Positions 25,322-32,939 of a stretch of 64,000 nucleotides of DNA are shown piece by piece. The notes beneath the pieces were generated by a model. It made no database searches. It worked only from the letters and a program-made list of their open reading frames with translations, and was not told the DNA's origin. This stretch comes from Allobosea sp. UNC402CLCol. Its GTDB lineage: Bacteria > Pseudomonadota > Alphaproteobacteria > Rhizobiales > Beijerinckiaceae. The DNA lies in NCBI RefSeq assembly GCF_000745475.1, contig NZ_KN050692.1, forward strand, positions 248,001 through 312,000, written 5' to 3'. Within the stretch, counting starts at the first letter, position 1. Every line of letters begins with the position of its first letter. Made by a program: the position numbers and the translations under genes.

Positions 25322-26067
25322 GGGGATTTGATGTGGCATCCGCTAGTGTCCGGCCAGAGACTAGCGAGCGCGAAGCAGATCGAGACGCTGCCAAGATCGC
25401 GCGCGCTCATTCGCACCATGCGATGTGGGCTGGCCTGCCGACTGGAAGCATTGAGCAATTCGGTATCGCCCTCGCCCAACGGATTGAAGCCGCCATAGCC
25501 TCTGCACCTGCCACAGCAACCGCAGAGCCGCACGAGCGCATTCGAAAGCTGATGCAGGCTCTGGATGAAAGCGCGGCATCCGAAGGGCGTTGGCAACATC
25601 GGGCGCAGCACTTCGAAAGGCTCTACGAGGAATGCCAAGCTGCGATGGAGAACGCCGGCTATCTCGGATCGGTGCCTAACTGCATCAAAGAGCTTTGCGC
25701 CCGCGCTGAGAAAGTCGAAGCCGCGCCCCCACCTCCGCCCCAATTCCTCGCGACTGAAGACGGAGAGTCCAACGGGAACGAGGAGCGGTTCCCGATCTTT
25801 GACAAGCAGCGCTTGGCTCGTCGGATGTACGAACATGAGTGCTACGACAATGGGGTCCGCCCAGAATGGGATAAGGAACTCAAGCCGGTTCGCGCTCGCT
25901 ACGAAGGCTATGCGGCAACAGCGATTGCCGACCTCTGCCCTGATGAGGTTCTGGAGAACCAGCCTGTAGCACTCGCGGATGCGCGCTCAAAAGACCCCTC
26001 CCGCCCCGCCATGCCGAAGGAGGAAGACACCAGCACCACCAAGGAGAAACACGATGGTCAACCGTGA
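25318..26067 (+). CDS. hypothetical phage protein
   Basis: 249 aa from ATG 25318 (ATGA overlap with the previous stop). The first half is helical (IRKLMQALDESAASEGRWQH). The last third contains AEKVEAAPPPPPQ as a linker and RRMYEHECYDNGVRPEWDKE, a motif found in phage accessory proteins. No function assigned. Confidence 0.6.
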   Translation: MRGFDVASASVRPETSEREADRDAAKIARAHSHHAMWAGLPTGSIEQFGIALAQRIEAAIASAPATATAEPHERIRKLMQALDESAASEGRWQHRAQHFERLYEECQAAMENAGYLGSVPNCIKELCARAEKVEAAPPPPPQFLATEDGESNGNEERFPIFDKQRLARRMYEHECYDNGVRPEWDKELKPVRARYEGYAATAIADLCPDEVLENQPVALADARSKDPSRPAMPKEEDTSTTKEKHDGQP

Positions 26068-26272
26068 AGCCACGAACGTCGAGAAGGTCGCGTTCGCCAT
26101 TACCAACCTGACCTATGCCGAGATGATCGAGGTGGGCGCGAGCCTTCGCGACATCATCGGGGACCGGATTGCCGACGACCCCGAAGTGATGACGACCGCG
26201 CATGCCGTGGCTGACATCCTCCATAGCTGGGCGGCCGGCGAACTCGTCGAGGAGAACGAAGGCCATGGCTAA
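26054..26272 (+). CDS. hypothetical small phage protein
   Basis: 72 aa from ATG 26054, with AAGGAG 9-10 nt upstream. Begins MVNREATNVEKVAFAITNLT and has YAEMIEVGASLRDIIGDRI; acidic and helical. Overlaps both neighbours by 8-14 bp. Function unknown. Confidence 0.6.
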   Translation: MVNREATNVEKVAFAITNLTYAEMIEVGASLRDIIGDRIADDPEVMTTAHAVADILHSWAAGELVEENEGHG

Positions 26273-26522
26273 GCTGACGAAGGCGCAGCATGCCGTTCTA
26301 GAGCGCATGGCGACTGGTGACGAGGTCTGGACGGTCTCGCCGCCCAACCCCTCAACATTCTGGCACGGAGACATGAACGCGCGAGCGCCGTCCTTTGCGA
26401 CCCTGCATGTGCTGTGGAAGCGCGGCGCAATCGAAGACGGTGAAGCCGAGCGCGGGCGTGGGCACAAATACCGAATCACCCCCGCAGGCCGCGCCGCCTT
26501 GGAGCCCAGCGATGAGCGCTGA
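26265..26522 (+). CDS. small winged-helix-like protein
   Basis: 85 aa. MAKLTKAQHAVLERMATGDE, LHVLWKRGAIEDG and HKYRITPAGRAAL follow the pattern of short phage winged-helix proteins: helix, recognition helix, and a wing ending in LTPAGRAAL-like sequence. It could regulate phage genes, but the DNA target is unknown. Overlaps the next start by 11 bp. Confidence 0.65.
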   Translation: MAKLTKAQHAVLERMATGDEVWTVSPPNPSTFWHGDMNARAPSFATLHVLWKRGAIEDGEAERGRGHKYRITPAGRAALEPSDER

Positions 26523-27069
26523 CACAGCCCCTGCCGCGATGCCGGGGGATGAGGACGTGGCGCGGCTTGTCGCTGGCGTGATGAGTCGCGACAACCATGC
26601 GCTGGCCTTGCATACCGCCCGAAAGATCAAGGCCCTCTTCGCCCCGATCCTGGCGGAGAAGGAGCGGGAAAAGGAAGCCGCCATTCAAGTCGCTGAGATG
26701 AATGCCACAGCCGGCGCATTCTGGGCTGAGCGCGGCAAGAACGCCGAAGCCCGCGCCCTAGCCGCCGAAGCAGCGCTCGCTGCGGAGAGGGCCAACACGG
26801 TCGATGGCTCGATCGTCATCCGGCTGGATGACAAAGGCGGCATCGACGAGATTTTCGGCAACGGTGTCCTCTGTCACATTGAGCGGCTGGACAAGGGGCA
26901 CTGGTTCATCATCCTAACCCGGCCGGACCAGACCCAGGAGGCGTTCTGGCTCAACGGCAAGGGGAAGGTCGAGTTCACGATGCATGAGCATCGGCCGGCC
27001 CCAACGACAGGCCCGAATGTCGAGCCATGGACCGTTGCCGCAGCCATCCGGGCGCAGGGCGCACCATGA
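26512..27069 (+). CDS. hypothetical phage protein
   Basis: 185 aa from ATG 26512. The N-terminal half is helical (KIKALFAPILAEKEREKEAA; RALAAEAALAAERAN), probably a coiled coil. The C-terminal half looks like a small beta domain (IERLDKGHWFIILTRPDQTQ). It is the last gene of the rightward left-arm operon, which meets the leftward SRAP operon 22 bp later. Confidence 0.6.
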   Translation: MSADTAPAAMPGDEDVARLVAGVMSRDNHALALHTARKIKALFAPILAEKEREKEAAIQVAEMNATAGAFWAERGKNAEARALAAEAALAAERANTVDGSIVIRLDDKGGIDEIFGNGVLCHIERLDKGHWFIILTRPDQTQEAFWLNGKGKVEFTMHEHRPAPTTGPNVEPWTVAAAIRAQGAP

Positions 27070-27090
27070 CCCGCGCCAACGGCTTCACCA

Positions 27091-27258
27091 TCACCGGCTG
27101 AGAAGCGTCATCCAGAGTAAGACACCGGCCGCAACCCATGCAGCGGCGACGAGCGCAGCTTCAGCATGGCGACGAAGCGCGCGCCGCCACCAAGGCAGCG
27201 CCGCCCGCCGCGCCCGCTCCTCGGCATTGTCCCGGCCGATCTGCTCCCAATGGCCCAT
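27091..27258 (-). CDS. small single-pass membrane protein coupled to SRAP gene
   Basis: 55 aa from ATG 27258, which overlaps the SRAP stop (ATGA). The N-terminal half is cytosolic and basic (MGHWEQIGRDNAEERARRAA); the C-terminal half is one hydrophobic helix (AALVAAAWVAAGVLLWMTLL). The stop/start overlap is good evidence that it is translated. The role is unknown; coupling to a DNA-damage gene suggests a stress-linked membrane function (inference). Confidence 0.6.
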   Translation of the reverse strand: MGHWEQIGRDNAEERARRAALPWWRRALRRHAEAALVAAAWVAAGVLLWMTLLSR

Positions 27259-27950
27259 CAGAACAGATCATCCTTGAAGGGCTCGATGGTTCTCGGATCG
27301 TCGTCGCCTTCGCCGGCCTTGTTCACGCGCTTCGAGACGATCCACTCGCCCAGCTCCCGCGGCGGCTGCTTCAGCAACTCCATTCCACCCGAGCCGTCGA
27401 GCCAGGCGTCGAAGTCCTGCTTCAGTAGCATGCACGGCATCCGGTCGTGATACTGCGCCGTCCAGGCATTGGCCTCCCGCACGATCATGGTGCAGGTCGT
27501 GATCTCTTCGCCGCTCTCCGGATCGCGGAAACGCTCGTAGAGCCCAGCGAAGGCCAGCAGATCGCCATCGGCCGCGGAGAAGAAGTGTGGCACCCGGTCC
27601 TTCTTCTCACCCGTCCATTCGAAGAAGCCGCTGGCAGGGATGATGCAGCGCCGGCTCTTATAGGCATGCTTGAAAGTGCCGCTGGTATCGACCGTCTCGA
27701 CCTTGGCGTTGAAGGTTGAGAGCTTGAAATCCTTGAGCCCGCCCTTGTGCCAGCCGGGGATCAGCCCCCAGCGCGCCTCTCGCAGCTCGCGGCCGGTCTC
27801 GCCCTTCACGATGATGTGGATCAAGGTCGTGGGAGCGATGTTGTAGCGCGGCTGCAGATTGCCCTTCTCGGCCGGCAGCTTGTTCGTCAGCGGCTGGCTG
27901 AAGGCGACGATCTCGCCCCAACTATAGGCCTGCGAAAAACGCCCGCACAT
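27258..27950 (-). CDS. SOS response-associated peptidase (SRAP, YedK/HMCES family)
   Basis: 230 aa. SRAP proteins use the Cys exposed after Met removal to trap abasic sites in single-stranded DNA as a stable crosslink. The start must therefore be ATG 27950 (MCGRF), not the ATG 9 bp upstream. Visible active-site parts: Cys2, Asn in YNIAPTT (~37), Asn in STFNAK (~81), Glu in ASGFFEW (~111) and His in YHDRMPCML (~168). Length is typical. It lies in a leftward operon of five genes behind the SOS box at 28957, which agrees with the family name. Confidence 0.93.
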   Translation of the reverse strand: MCGRFSQAYSWGEIVAFSQPLTNKLPAEKGNLQPRYNIAPTTLIHIIVKGETGRELREARWGLIPGWHKGGLKDFKLSTFNAKVETVDTSGTFKHAYKSRRCIIPASGFFEWTGEKKDRVPHFFSAADGDLLAFAGLYERFRDPESGEEITTCTMIVREANAWTAQYHDRMPCMLLKQDFDAWLDGSGGMELLKQPPRELGEWIVSKRVNKAGEGDDDPRTIEPFKDDLF

Positions 27951-28022
27951 GAACGCCACCCTTTCCCAACGCGCTGGCGCCGCGTCGTCCGTTGTCGAGA
28001 CGGCCCATGAGGCCTCCCGGCC

Positions 28023-28391
28023 TCAGCTTACCGCAGCTTCCGCCTTTGGAAACAGGTGGAGGACATAGCGCTCCGGCCTATTGGACTGCCATCCGGCGCA
28101 ACAGGCCTCGATCGCGGCGCGCTCCGCCTCCTCCCAGACATGCATGTGCTCGATCGCCTCGGACGGCACCTTATCCACCCATCCCAGGTCATCGGCACTC
28201 TCAAGTTCGCAGATCGCCCAGTACGCCTTGCCGGCTGTCACGCCCGCTTTCTCGAAAACCGCCTGCGCGGCCGCGAGGCCACGGCTGGTTTCCTCCGGGC
28301 TCGCGCCTTCAATCTGCAGATAGACGCTCCTAGTCGCCTCCAATGCGGCGGCGGTTCGGCTCTCCGGGTTGCTCAGATGGAAGTTGGTCAT
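28023..28391 (-). CDS. hypothetical protein in SRAP operon
   Basis: 122 aa, starting MTNFHLSNPESRTAAALEAT, mainly helical and acidic, with HVWEEAERAAIEACCAGWQ near the end. No known domain. Its 5' end overlaps the previous gene by 62 bp, which is long, so a slightly later start is possible. It lies 72 bp before SRAP. Confidence 0.6.
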   Translation of the reverse strand: MTNFHLSNPESRTAAALEATRSVYLQIEGASPEETSRGLAAAQAVFEKAGVTAGKAYWAICELESADDLGWVDKVPSEAIEHMHVWEEAERAAIEACCAGWQSNRPERYVLHLFPKAEAAVS

Positions 28392-28704
28392 CCTTCCCTC
28401 CTTCGATCAGGGTGAGCCCGGTCATGCTGGGGGGCAGATCGGGCGGTGAGGTCCGGCCGATATCGGGACAGTAGGCTCCGCACTTCCTGCCGTATTTCTG
28501 CGGCTTTCGGGCCGGGTTGTGCGGGTCCCATGGGCAGCGAGACATGAAGATGGCGACGATCTGAGCGAGTGTCGCGCCCGCTCCATAGTGCCAGGACAGG
28601 ACCGCGAGGCGGGCGTCGCCCTTGCGCTGGCAGAAGTGGCAGCGAAGGCGCACGAGGATCCACGGAAAATCCCGCAGCTCGGTCTTGTCGTTCGGGGGCT
28701 CCAT
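28330..28704 (-). CDS. Cys-rich (zinc-binding) phage protein
   Basis: 124 aa. The segment LRDFPWILVRLRCHFCQRKG and later KCGAYCPDI give four Cys in a zinc-ribbon spacing. Proteins with the LRDFP...VRLRCxxC start are widespread in alphaproteobacterial prophages, with no known role. Second gene after the SOS box, 3 bp behind the first. Confidence 0.7.
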   Translation of the reverse strand: MEPPNDKTELRDFPWILVRLRCHFCQRKGDARLAVLSWHYGAGATLAQIVAIFMSRCPWDPHNPARKPQKYGRKCGAYCPDIGRTSPPDLPPSMTGLTLIEGGKDDQLPSEQPGEPNRRRIGGD

Positions 28705-28707
28705 AGC

Positions 28708-28935
28708 TCATTCGGTCTCGCGAACTGGCCGCGCTCCCTGCGAAAACAGCCCACGCAGATAGCCTCGCGATGTCGAGCGGTCGGCATCCGCCAGCAGGAT
28801 GATGAAGTCATGAGCCAAGGCGCGTAGGGCAGCGGCCTCGCTGCCGTGCTCCTCCATCAGCATGGAAACAATGCCCGTGATTTCCGCGTCCAGCGTTGTG
28901 TCTTCGACATGTTGGTCGGCTGGCTGGGCTGACAT
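28708..28935 (-). CDS. hypothetical acidic protein, first gene behind the SOS box
   Basis: 75 aa from ATG 28935; an earlier ATG at 28980 would lie across the SOS box, so it is rejected. Starts MSAQPADQHVEDTTLDAEIT; helical middle EEHGSEAAALRALAHDFIIL. No domain recognised. Its start is 22 bp from the LexA-type box, so it should be induced first upon DNA damage. Confidence 0.6.
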   Translation of the reverse strand: MSAQPADQHVEDTTLDAEITGIVSMLMEEHGSEAAALRALAHDFIILLADADRSTSRGYLRGLFSQGARPVRETE

Positions 28936-28956
28936 GGCTTGCGTCCTCGTGTATGA

Positions 28957-28971
28957 GAACATTATGAGAAC
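28957..28971. promoter_or_regulatory. LexA (SOS) box, alphaproteobacterial type
   Basis: GAAC-ATTATGA-GAAC, which on the minus strand reads GTTC-N7-GTTC, the established LexA-binding direct repeat of Alphaproteobacteria. It lies in the 59-bp gap between divergent genes (28935 minus, 28995 plus). The leftward operon includes the SRAP peptidase, making DNA-damage control plausible. Host LexA or a phage repressor of similar specificity could bind. Confidence 0.75.
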
Positions 28972-28994
28972 AAACAGCACCGGGGAGTCAAGCC

Positions 28995-29246
28995 ATGAAC
29001 GTCGACACCTTCTTTCTCCAGCCCTTCAAGACGCACCGAAAGAGGCTCGTTCCGAGCCAGCGCGTGCCGGCGAAAACGAAGCATCACGCGCTGAATGAAG
29101 GGGAACGCCTGGGGCGCACGGCCGAAGGCGTCGCCGTTGTCCATGTCGTCGCAGATGATGAGACCGGCGAAGTCGCGTCGATCGATGTCCTCGCCCGCCA
29201 TGGTGCCATCCCGGAGGAGTTCGAGGAGCAGATCCGCGCGCTATGA
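28995..29246 (+). CDS. hypothetical protein divergent from SOS operon
   Basis: 83 aa from ATG 28995 (GGGGAG upstream). Starts MNVDTFFLQPFKTHRKRLVP; then EGVAVVHVVADDETGEVASI, a small beta domain. No family recognised. It shares the SOS-box region with the leftward operon and overlaps the next gene by 4 bp. Confidence 0.65.
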   Translation: MNVDTFFLQPFKTHRKRLVPSQRVPAKTKHHALNEGERLGRTAEGVAVVHVVADDETGEVASIDVLARHGAIPEEFEEQIRAL

Positions 29247-29533
29247 AACGCAACCCGCGGCGCGCCTATGACAAGGATGGCAGGGAAATTCCGCCCGCCA
29301 CCGTTGGTAGCCGCCTCGCTTTGGGCCTGCGCTGTGTCGAGATTTTCTGCAACGAGTGCAAGCACAACAAGAACGGCATCGACGTGAGCGACCTGCCGCC
29401 CGAAACGCCGATCCCGGATATTTACCTCCGCTATATCTGCTCCCGCTGCGGCTCGAAGAATCTCATAAGCCGGGGCGATACGCATGAGTTCTATGAGCAG
29501 ATCGATAAGCGCCGAAGGGAACGATCGGATTAG
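29243..29533 (+). CDS. zinc-ribbon protein
   Basis: 96 aa. Two CxxC pairs (IFCNECKHN and YICSRCGSKN), about 26 residues apart, make a zinc ribbon. The N-terminus (MKRNPRRAYDKDGREIPPAT) is basic. Such small zinc ribbons often bind nucleic acid, but no target can be named. ATGA overlap with the gene upstream. Confidence 0.7.
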   Translation: MKRNPRRAYDKDGREIPPATVGSRLALGLRCVEIFCNECKHNKNGIDVSDLPPETPIPDIYLRYICSRCGSKNLISRGDTHEFYEQIDKRRRERSD

Positions 29534-29550
29534 GCGCCGGTTGATGCTCA

Positions 29551-29967
29551 ATGGGCCGCCTCGTCATCCGCAATAAGCAGGATTTGGCCGCTGCGCTGGA
29601 GCGGGCCGACGAATTGATGGGCTGCACGACCGACAGCGACGAAGAACGCGAGATTGCGGCGATCGCGGATGCTGTCGAGACCTATCTGCAATCCATCAGC
29701 GTGGCCGGCAAGGCGTCAGAGGGATCGCACATGGAACCCGAAGAACCGATTTCCAACGGAAGGCAACTCGCGCTTCGCATGCAGAAGGCTTACCCCGATC
29801 AGGATTGGGTGGCCTTGATAGCGGACCGCTCCGGTGAAACGCGGGATAAGATCGAGTGGCATCTGCAGCAGGAGATCGCGCCGACAGGGGCTATACTTTT
29901 CGCGGCCGGGGAACTGCTCGCCGAAGCACATGAGAAGGAAGCCGGTGAAGGCGAGCCGCCGCTCTAG
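29551..29967 (+). CDS. hypothetical protein
   Basis: 138 aa. The start MGRLVIRNKQDLAAALERAD and EEREIAAIADAVETY resembles the N-terminal leader of some HigA-type antitoxins; the C-terminal half (NGRQLALRMQKAYPDQDWVA) is different and unassigned. It converges on the ligase gene with a 4-bp overlap. Confidence 0.6.
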   Translation: MGRLVIRNKQDLAAALERADELMGCTTDSDEEREIAAIADAVETYLQSISVAGKASEGSHMEPEEPISNGRQLALRMQKAYPDQDWVALIADRSGETRDKIEWHLQQEIAPTGAILFAAGELLAEAHEKEAGEGEPPL

Positions 29968-31007
29968 CCAGTCGGCATCTCGTAGACCGTCGCCTCGTCT
30001 GCTTCTTCGCGCAGGCCCTTGTAGGAGGCATGACGGAGCTTGCCGTCATCGGTCCAGCCGCGGAACTGGATCTCGGCGACAAGCGCGGGCGTGAGCCAGC
30101 GATAGGAGCGTTTGCGGCCGGTCATGTCGATGGCCGGGCGCGGAATAATGAGCCTGTCCATCGCCTTGCGCAGCGCCGCACCGCTTTCAAAGGTGAAGCC
30201 GGTGCCGACGCCGCCGACATAGACCAGGTGGTCGCCCCGCCTCGCGGCCAGCAGCAGCCGCCCGATTCCGCCCAGGGCGATCGTCGACGGTTCATAGCCG
30301 ACGATGACGAAGCTCTCCGACTGGCTGCATTTGATCTTCAGCCAGTCACCACCCCGTCCCGATCGATAGGGCGCATCGCGGCGCTTGGCGATGATGCCTT
30401 CAAGCTTCATCTCGCAGGCGAGCTTGAGGAAGGGAGCGCCATCGGCGTCGATCTCTTCGCTCAACCGGATCGAGCCATGAGGCTCGGCCAGCAGAAGATC
30501 CTCCAGCATCTGGCGCCGTTCGCTCAGCGGCATCGGGCGCAGATCATGGCCGTTCAGATAAAGCAGGTCGAAGGCATAAAAGATTGCCTCCGAGGCGAAG
30601 CGCTTGCCGCCGCGGCCGCCGAGAGCCTTTTGCAGAGCGCCGAAATCGGAAGCGCCGCGCTTGTCGAGCACCACGGCCTCACCGTCGAGGATGGCGCTTT
30701 CCACGCCAAGGCTCAGCGCATCATGCCCGATCGTCGGAAAGCGCGGCGTCCAGTCATGGCCACCGCGCGTGATGATGCGTACCCGGCTTCGCTCGATATG
30801 GACGGCAAGGCGATAGCCGTCCCATTTCACCTCGAAGGCCCAATCCGGACCGACTGGCGCCCTGGCCTTCAGCAGCGCCAAACAGGGCTCGATGCGTTCG
30901 GGCATCGGATCGGAAAACAGATCGCGGTCAGGTTTCCGGCGCCGGGTGACCGGTCCCTTCACGGTGTCGACACCCGGCCCGGCCCTGAGAACGCGACGCG
31001 TACCCAT
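29964..31007 (-). CDS. ATP-dependent DNA ligase (LigD ligase-domain type)
   Basis: 347 aa from ATG 31007. The adenylation motif is FEVKWDGYRLAVH with the AMP-accepting Lys. Other nucleotidyltransferase motifs are visible: LDGEAVVLD (III), FYAFDLLYL (IIIa), EGIIAKRRDAPYRSG (IV) and WLKIKC (V). The C-terminal OB domain follows (IVGYEPS; VGGVGTGF). It lacks the polymerase and nuclease domains of full LigD. No Ku gene is seen nearby. A stand-alone ligase on a prophage could seal replication or repair nicks. It sits beside the SRAP island. Confidence 0.9.
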   Translation of the reverse strand: MGTRRVLRAGPGVDTVKGPVTRRRKPDRDLFSDPMPERIEPCLALLKARAPVGPDWAFEVKWDGYRLAVHIERSRVRIITRGGHDWTPRFPTIGHDALSLGVESAILDGEAVVLDKRGASDFGALQKALGGRGGKRFASEAIFYAFDLLYLNGHDLRPMPLSERRQMLEDLLLAEPHGSIRLSEEIDADGAPFLKLACEMKLEGIIAKRRDAPYRSGRGGDWLKIKCSQSESFVIVGYEPSTIALGGIGRLLLAARRGDHLVYVGGVGTGFTFESGAALRKAMDRLIIPRPAIDMTGRKRSYRWLTPALVAEIQFRGWTDDGKLRHASYKGLREEADEATVYEMPTG

Positions 31008-31096
31008 CAACGCAACTCCGCAACGAAACGAGTCGCCAACTAACGGCAAGGCGAATCGTTCCCTAACGGAAGCGCAGGCGGTCAGGCCGGGGTGAG

Positions 31097-31366
31097 CTAC
31101 GGCGACTTCTCGCGGAATCGCTCGACCGAGCGCCTGACGAGCTCTTTCTCGCTCTGGGCGACGAGAGCGAATGCGGCCACGATATACGCTAGACGCGCCC
31201 GTTCTCGCTCGTGGTCTTCTTCCGGAAATTCTCGCTTCAGTTCCTGCCATGCGGCTTCGAGCGCCCCATGAGCCCGCGCGAGATCGACCGGATCCTTCAG
31301 TGATGAGAACGGCATATCCGGCGGCTTAAACGCCCGCGGTGGTCCCGGCAATGAAAAAGGACCCAT
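31097..31366 (-). CDS. hypothetical protein downstream of antitoxin-like gene
   Basis: 89 aa, starting MGPFSLPGPPRAFKPPDMPF, then helical with many charged residues (LEAAWQELKREFPEEDHERE). No domain recognised. It starts 8 bp after the HTH gene and is probably cotranscribed with it. Confidence 0.55.
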   Translation of the reverse strand: MGPFSLPGPPRAFKPPDMPFSSLKDPVDLARAHGALEAAWQELKREFPEEDHERERARLAYIVAAFALVAQSEKELVRRSVERFREKSP

Positions 31367-31374
31367 CCTGCCTC

Positions 31375-31662
31375 TCAGTCAAAGTCTTCGCGGAAGTCCA
31401 CGCCAATCAGCTCGAGCGCCCTAAACAGGGTAGTCAGGGTGGGATTTCCGCCATCGCGGATGAAGGCCTTGTAGATAGCTGACCGGCTGAGCCCGGTCTG
31501 CGCCGCGAACTCCTTCACGCCGATCTCAAGGATGACATCGCCAATGGCCTTCGCGATGGCGCGCGGATCGCTGTTCTTGAAGGCAGCCTTGATGTGAGCG
31601 ACGCGGCCCTCAGCCGTGTCAAGATCATGCTGGACGAGTGGCCGGGTCGTTTCGGATGCCAT
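31375..31662 (-). CDS. HigA-2-like antitoxin / HTH regulator
   Basis: 95 aa. IKAAFKNSDPRAIAKAIGDV is the usual leader of the addiction-module antidote family; the Xre-type HTH is FAAQTGLSRSAIYKAFIRDG, then NPTLTTLFRALELIGVDFR. These normally pair with a RelE/HigB-type toxin just upstream. No convincing toxin gene is present upstream (31663-31873), so it is an orphan antitoxin or a phage regulator. Confidence 0.8.
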   Translation of the reverse strand: MASETTRPLVQHDLDTAEGRVAHIKAAFKNSDPRAIAKAIGDVILEIGVKEFAAQTGLSRSAIYKAFIRDGGNPTLTTLFRALELIGVDFREDFD

Positions 31663-31873
31663 CGGTTGGTCGCGCTGCTTCGATCGGGAAGGCGCTCAAT
31701 GCGGAGCGCTGGCGACACGTCAACTCGGCGCGGTCGCCTCGGAACCTCGGGTTTGCGCGCAGAGACCGACCGCAATGCTGCGCCGAAGGTGTCGAAATAG
31801 GCCTGTGCGGTGCCGCCAATCCAAAGGCGATCCATGATCTCCAACGCGTCATTCAACGCGGATGGAGATGATC

Positions 31874-32035
31874 ATGATGAACCGACGTGCGACTGTGATC
31901 CCGCACCCCACCGACCCCAAAAGGTTCCGGATAATCTGGGACGCTCCAGAGCCCAACGAGGCGCCGGAGATTGAGGTTGAGTTGCTGAGGCCGAACGTAA
32001 CCCGGCCGCCCAGGCGTTCATTGCGCCGGGTCTGA
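31874..32035 (+). CDS. small hypothetical protein
   Basis: 53 aa; ATG 31874 follows GGAG by 6 nt (ATG 31868 and 31877 are alternatives). Starts MMNRRATVIPHPTDPKRFRI and continues IWDAPEPNEAPEIEVELLRP, a composition unlike random frames. It ends right before the leftward terminator at 32036. No family known. Confidence 0.45.
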   Translation: MMNRRATVIPHPTDPKRFRIIWDAPEPNEAPEIEVELLRPNVTRPPRRSLRRV

Positions 32036-32071
32036 AACAAAAAAAGCCCCGCCAGCCAGAGCTGACGGGGC
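32036..32071 (-). terminator. intrinsic terminator, leftward
   Basis: On the minus strand, GCCCCG-T-CAGC pairs with GCTG-G-CGGGGC around a short loop and is followed by TTTTTTTGTTT (32036-32045). It ends transcription of the PRC-barrel gene. Confidence 0.8.
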
Positions 32072-32092
32072 CGTTGATCGAAAGAGCCAGCG

Positions 32093-32392
32093 TCAGGGGT
32101 CAACGTGCTCCGGCATCGCCTTCAACTCGTCCTTGGTCCAGTTCGTCACGGCGTGCACGTTTCCGTCTTCATCACGCATAAATTCGAGCTGGTTGATCGG
32201 TATGGGGACCGGCTTGGTACCGATTCCGAGGAAGCCGCCAACATCGATAATGGCCTGCGCCATTGGGCCGGAGCCGTAGACATGCGAGATCGAGCCGATT
32301 TTTTCGTCGCCCGGCCCATAGATGGTGGCGCCGTCGAGAACGTCGGGCGTCAGGTCGGTCGATGAAAGGCGGGTATGCTGAGAATGATCCAT
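32093..32392 (-). CDS. PRC-barrel domain protein
   Basis: 99 aa. The barrel core reads DVLDGATIYGPGDEKIGSIS, HVYGSGPMAQAIIDVGGFLG and IPINQLEFMRDEDGNVHAV. PRC-barrel proteins are small beta domains found in RNA-processing (RimM) and photosynthetic reaction-centre proteins; stand-alone forms are common in Hyphomicrobiales. This is a host-like gene inside the prophage, flanked by its own terminators, so it is probably a moron. Confidence 0.85.
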   Translation of the reverse strand: MDHSQHTRLSSTDLTPDVLDGATIYGPGDEKIGSISHVYGSGPMAQAIIDVGGFLGIGTKPVPIPINQLEFMRDEDGNVHAVTNWTKDELKAMPEHVDP

Positions 32393-32465
32393 CGTCTCCT
32401 CCCAGGGTTGTTTCAGAATTAACGGTCAGAAGACGACCGCGTTCCTCGCAGTGCCGGCTCAAAGC

Positions 32466-32500
32466 AAAAAGGGCCGCCGCTCCCGAAGGAACGACGGCCC
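32466..32500 (-). terminator. intrinsic terminator, leftward, after lysis cassette
   Basis: On the minus strand a GGGCCG...CGGCCC hairpin with small mismatches is followed by TTTTT at 32466-32470. It lies 74 bp after the last lysis-region gene. Confidence 0.7.
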
Positions 32501-32573
32501 AAGTTCAGGGAGGAAACGCCCAAGGAGGGCCGCCCCTTACGAGGGCGAGGCGATCGGCGGCCGGAGCCGCGAT

Positions 32574-32939
32574 CTATGTTCGGCGCCGGCGCGGCGCTGG
32601 CTTCGTGACCTGCAACTGCTTCAGCATCTCCTGAGCCATGATTTCGGCTCGCCGGACAATCTCGGCGTCCTCAGCGCGCTCCTGGCTGATGGCCAGCATC
32701 TTCTCGAGCGAGACGGCGATGCGCTCCATGATCGCGGTCAGCTTCAATTGCTCGGCGGCCATTTCCTGAAGCGGTCGCATATCTGCGATCGACAGCCCCG
32801 GGATCAATCGATCGCCGGACGGCGTTGTCGGGCTCTTCCGATCCTTCAGGTACTGACGGATCATCACGGCGCCGATGGCAAGGCCAGCGACGAGCGTGCC
32901 GATCGCGTTCTCTGGGGTGATACCTTCAGGGAGAACCAT
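32574..32939 (-). CDS. membrane-anchored lysis-region protein
   Basis: 121 aa from ATG 32939. One N-terminal membrane helix (AIGTLVAGLAIGAVMIRQYL) is followed by a helical, coiled-coil-like tail (LQEMAAEQLKLTAIMERIAV) and a basic C-terminus RRRRT. By position (last of the leftward lysis genes) and layout it could be an i-spanin-like or holin-associated protein; this is inference. Overlaps the preceding gene by 14 bp. Confidence 0.65.
   Translation of the reverse strand: MVLPEGITPENAIGTLVAGLAIGAVMIRQYLKDRKSPTTPSGDRLIPGLSIADMRPLQEMAAEQLKLTAIMERIAVSLEKMLAISQERAEDAEIVRRAEIMAQEMLKQLQVTKPAPRRRRT

Noticed and set aside
31515..31856. minus-strand frame starting MNDALEIMDRLWIG upstream of the HigA-like gene, possible toxin
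   Set aside because: It overlaps the antitoxin-like gene by about 148 bp and has no RelE/HigB or other toxin motif; kept only as an unexplained 190-bp stretch.
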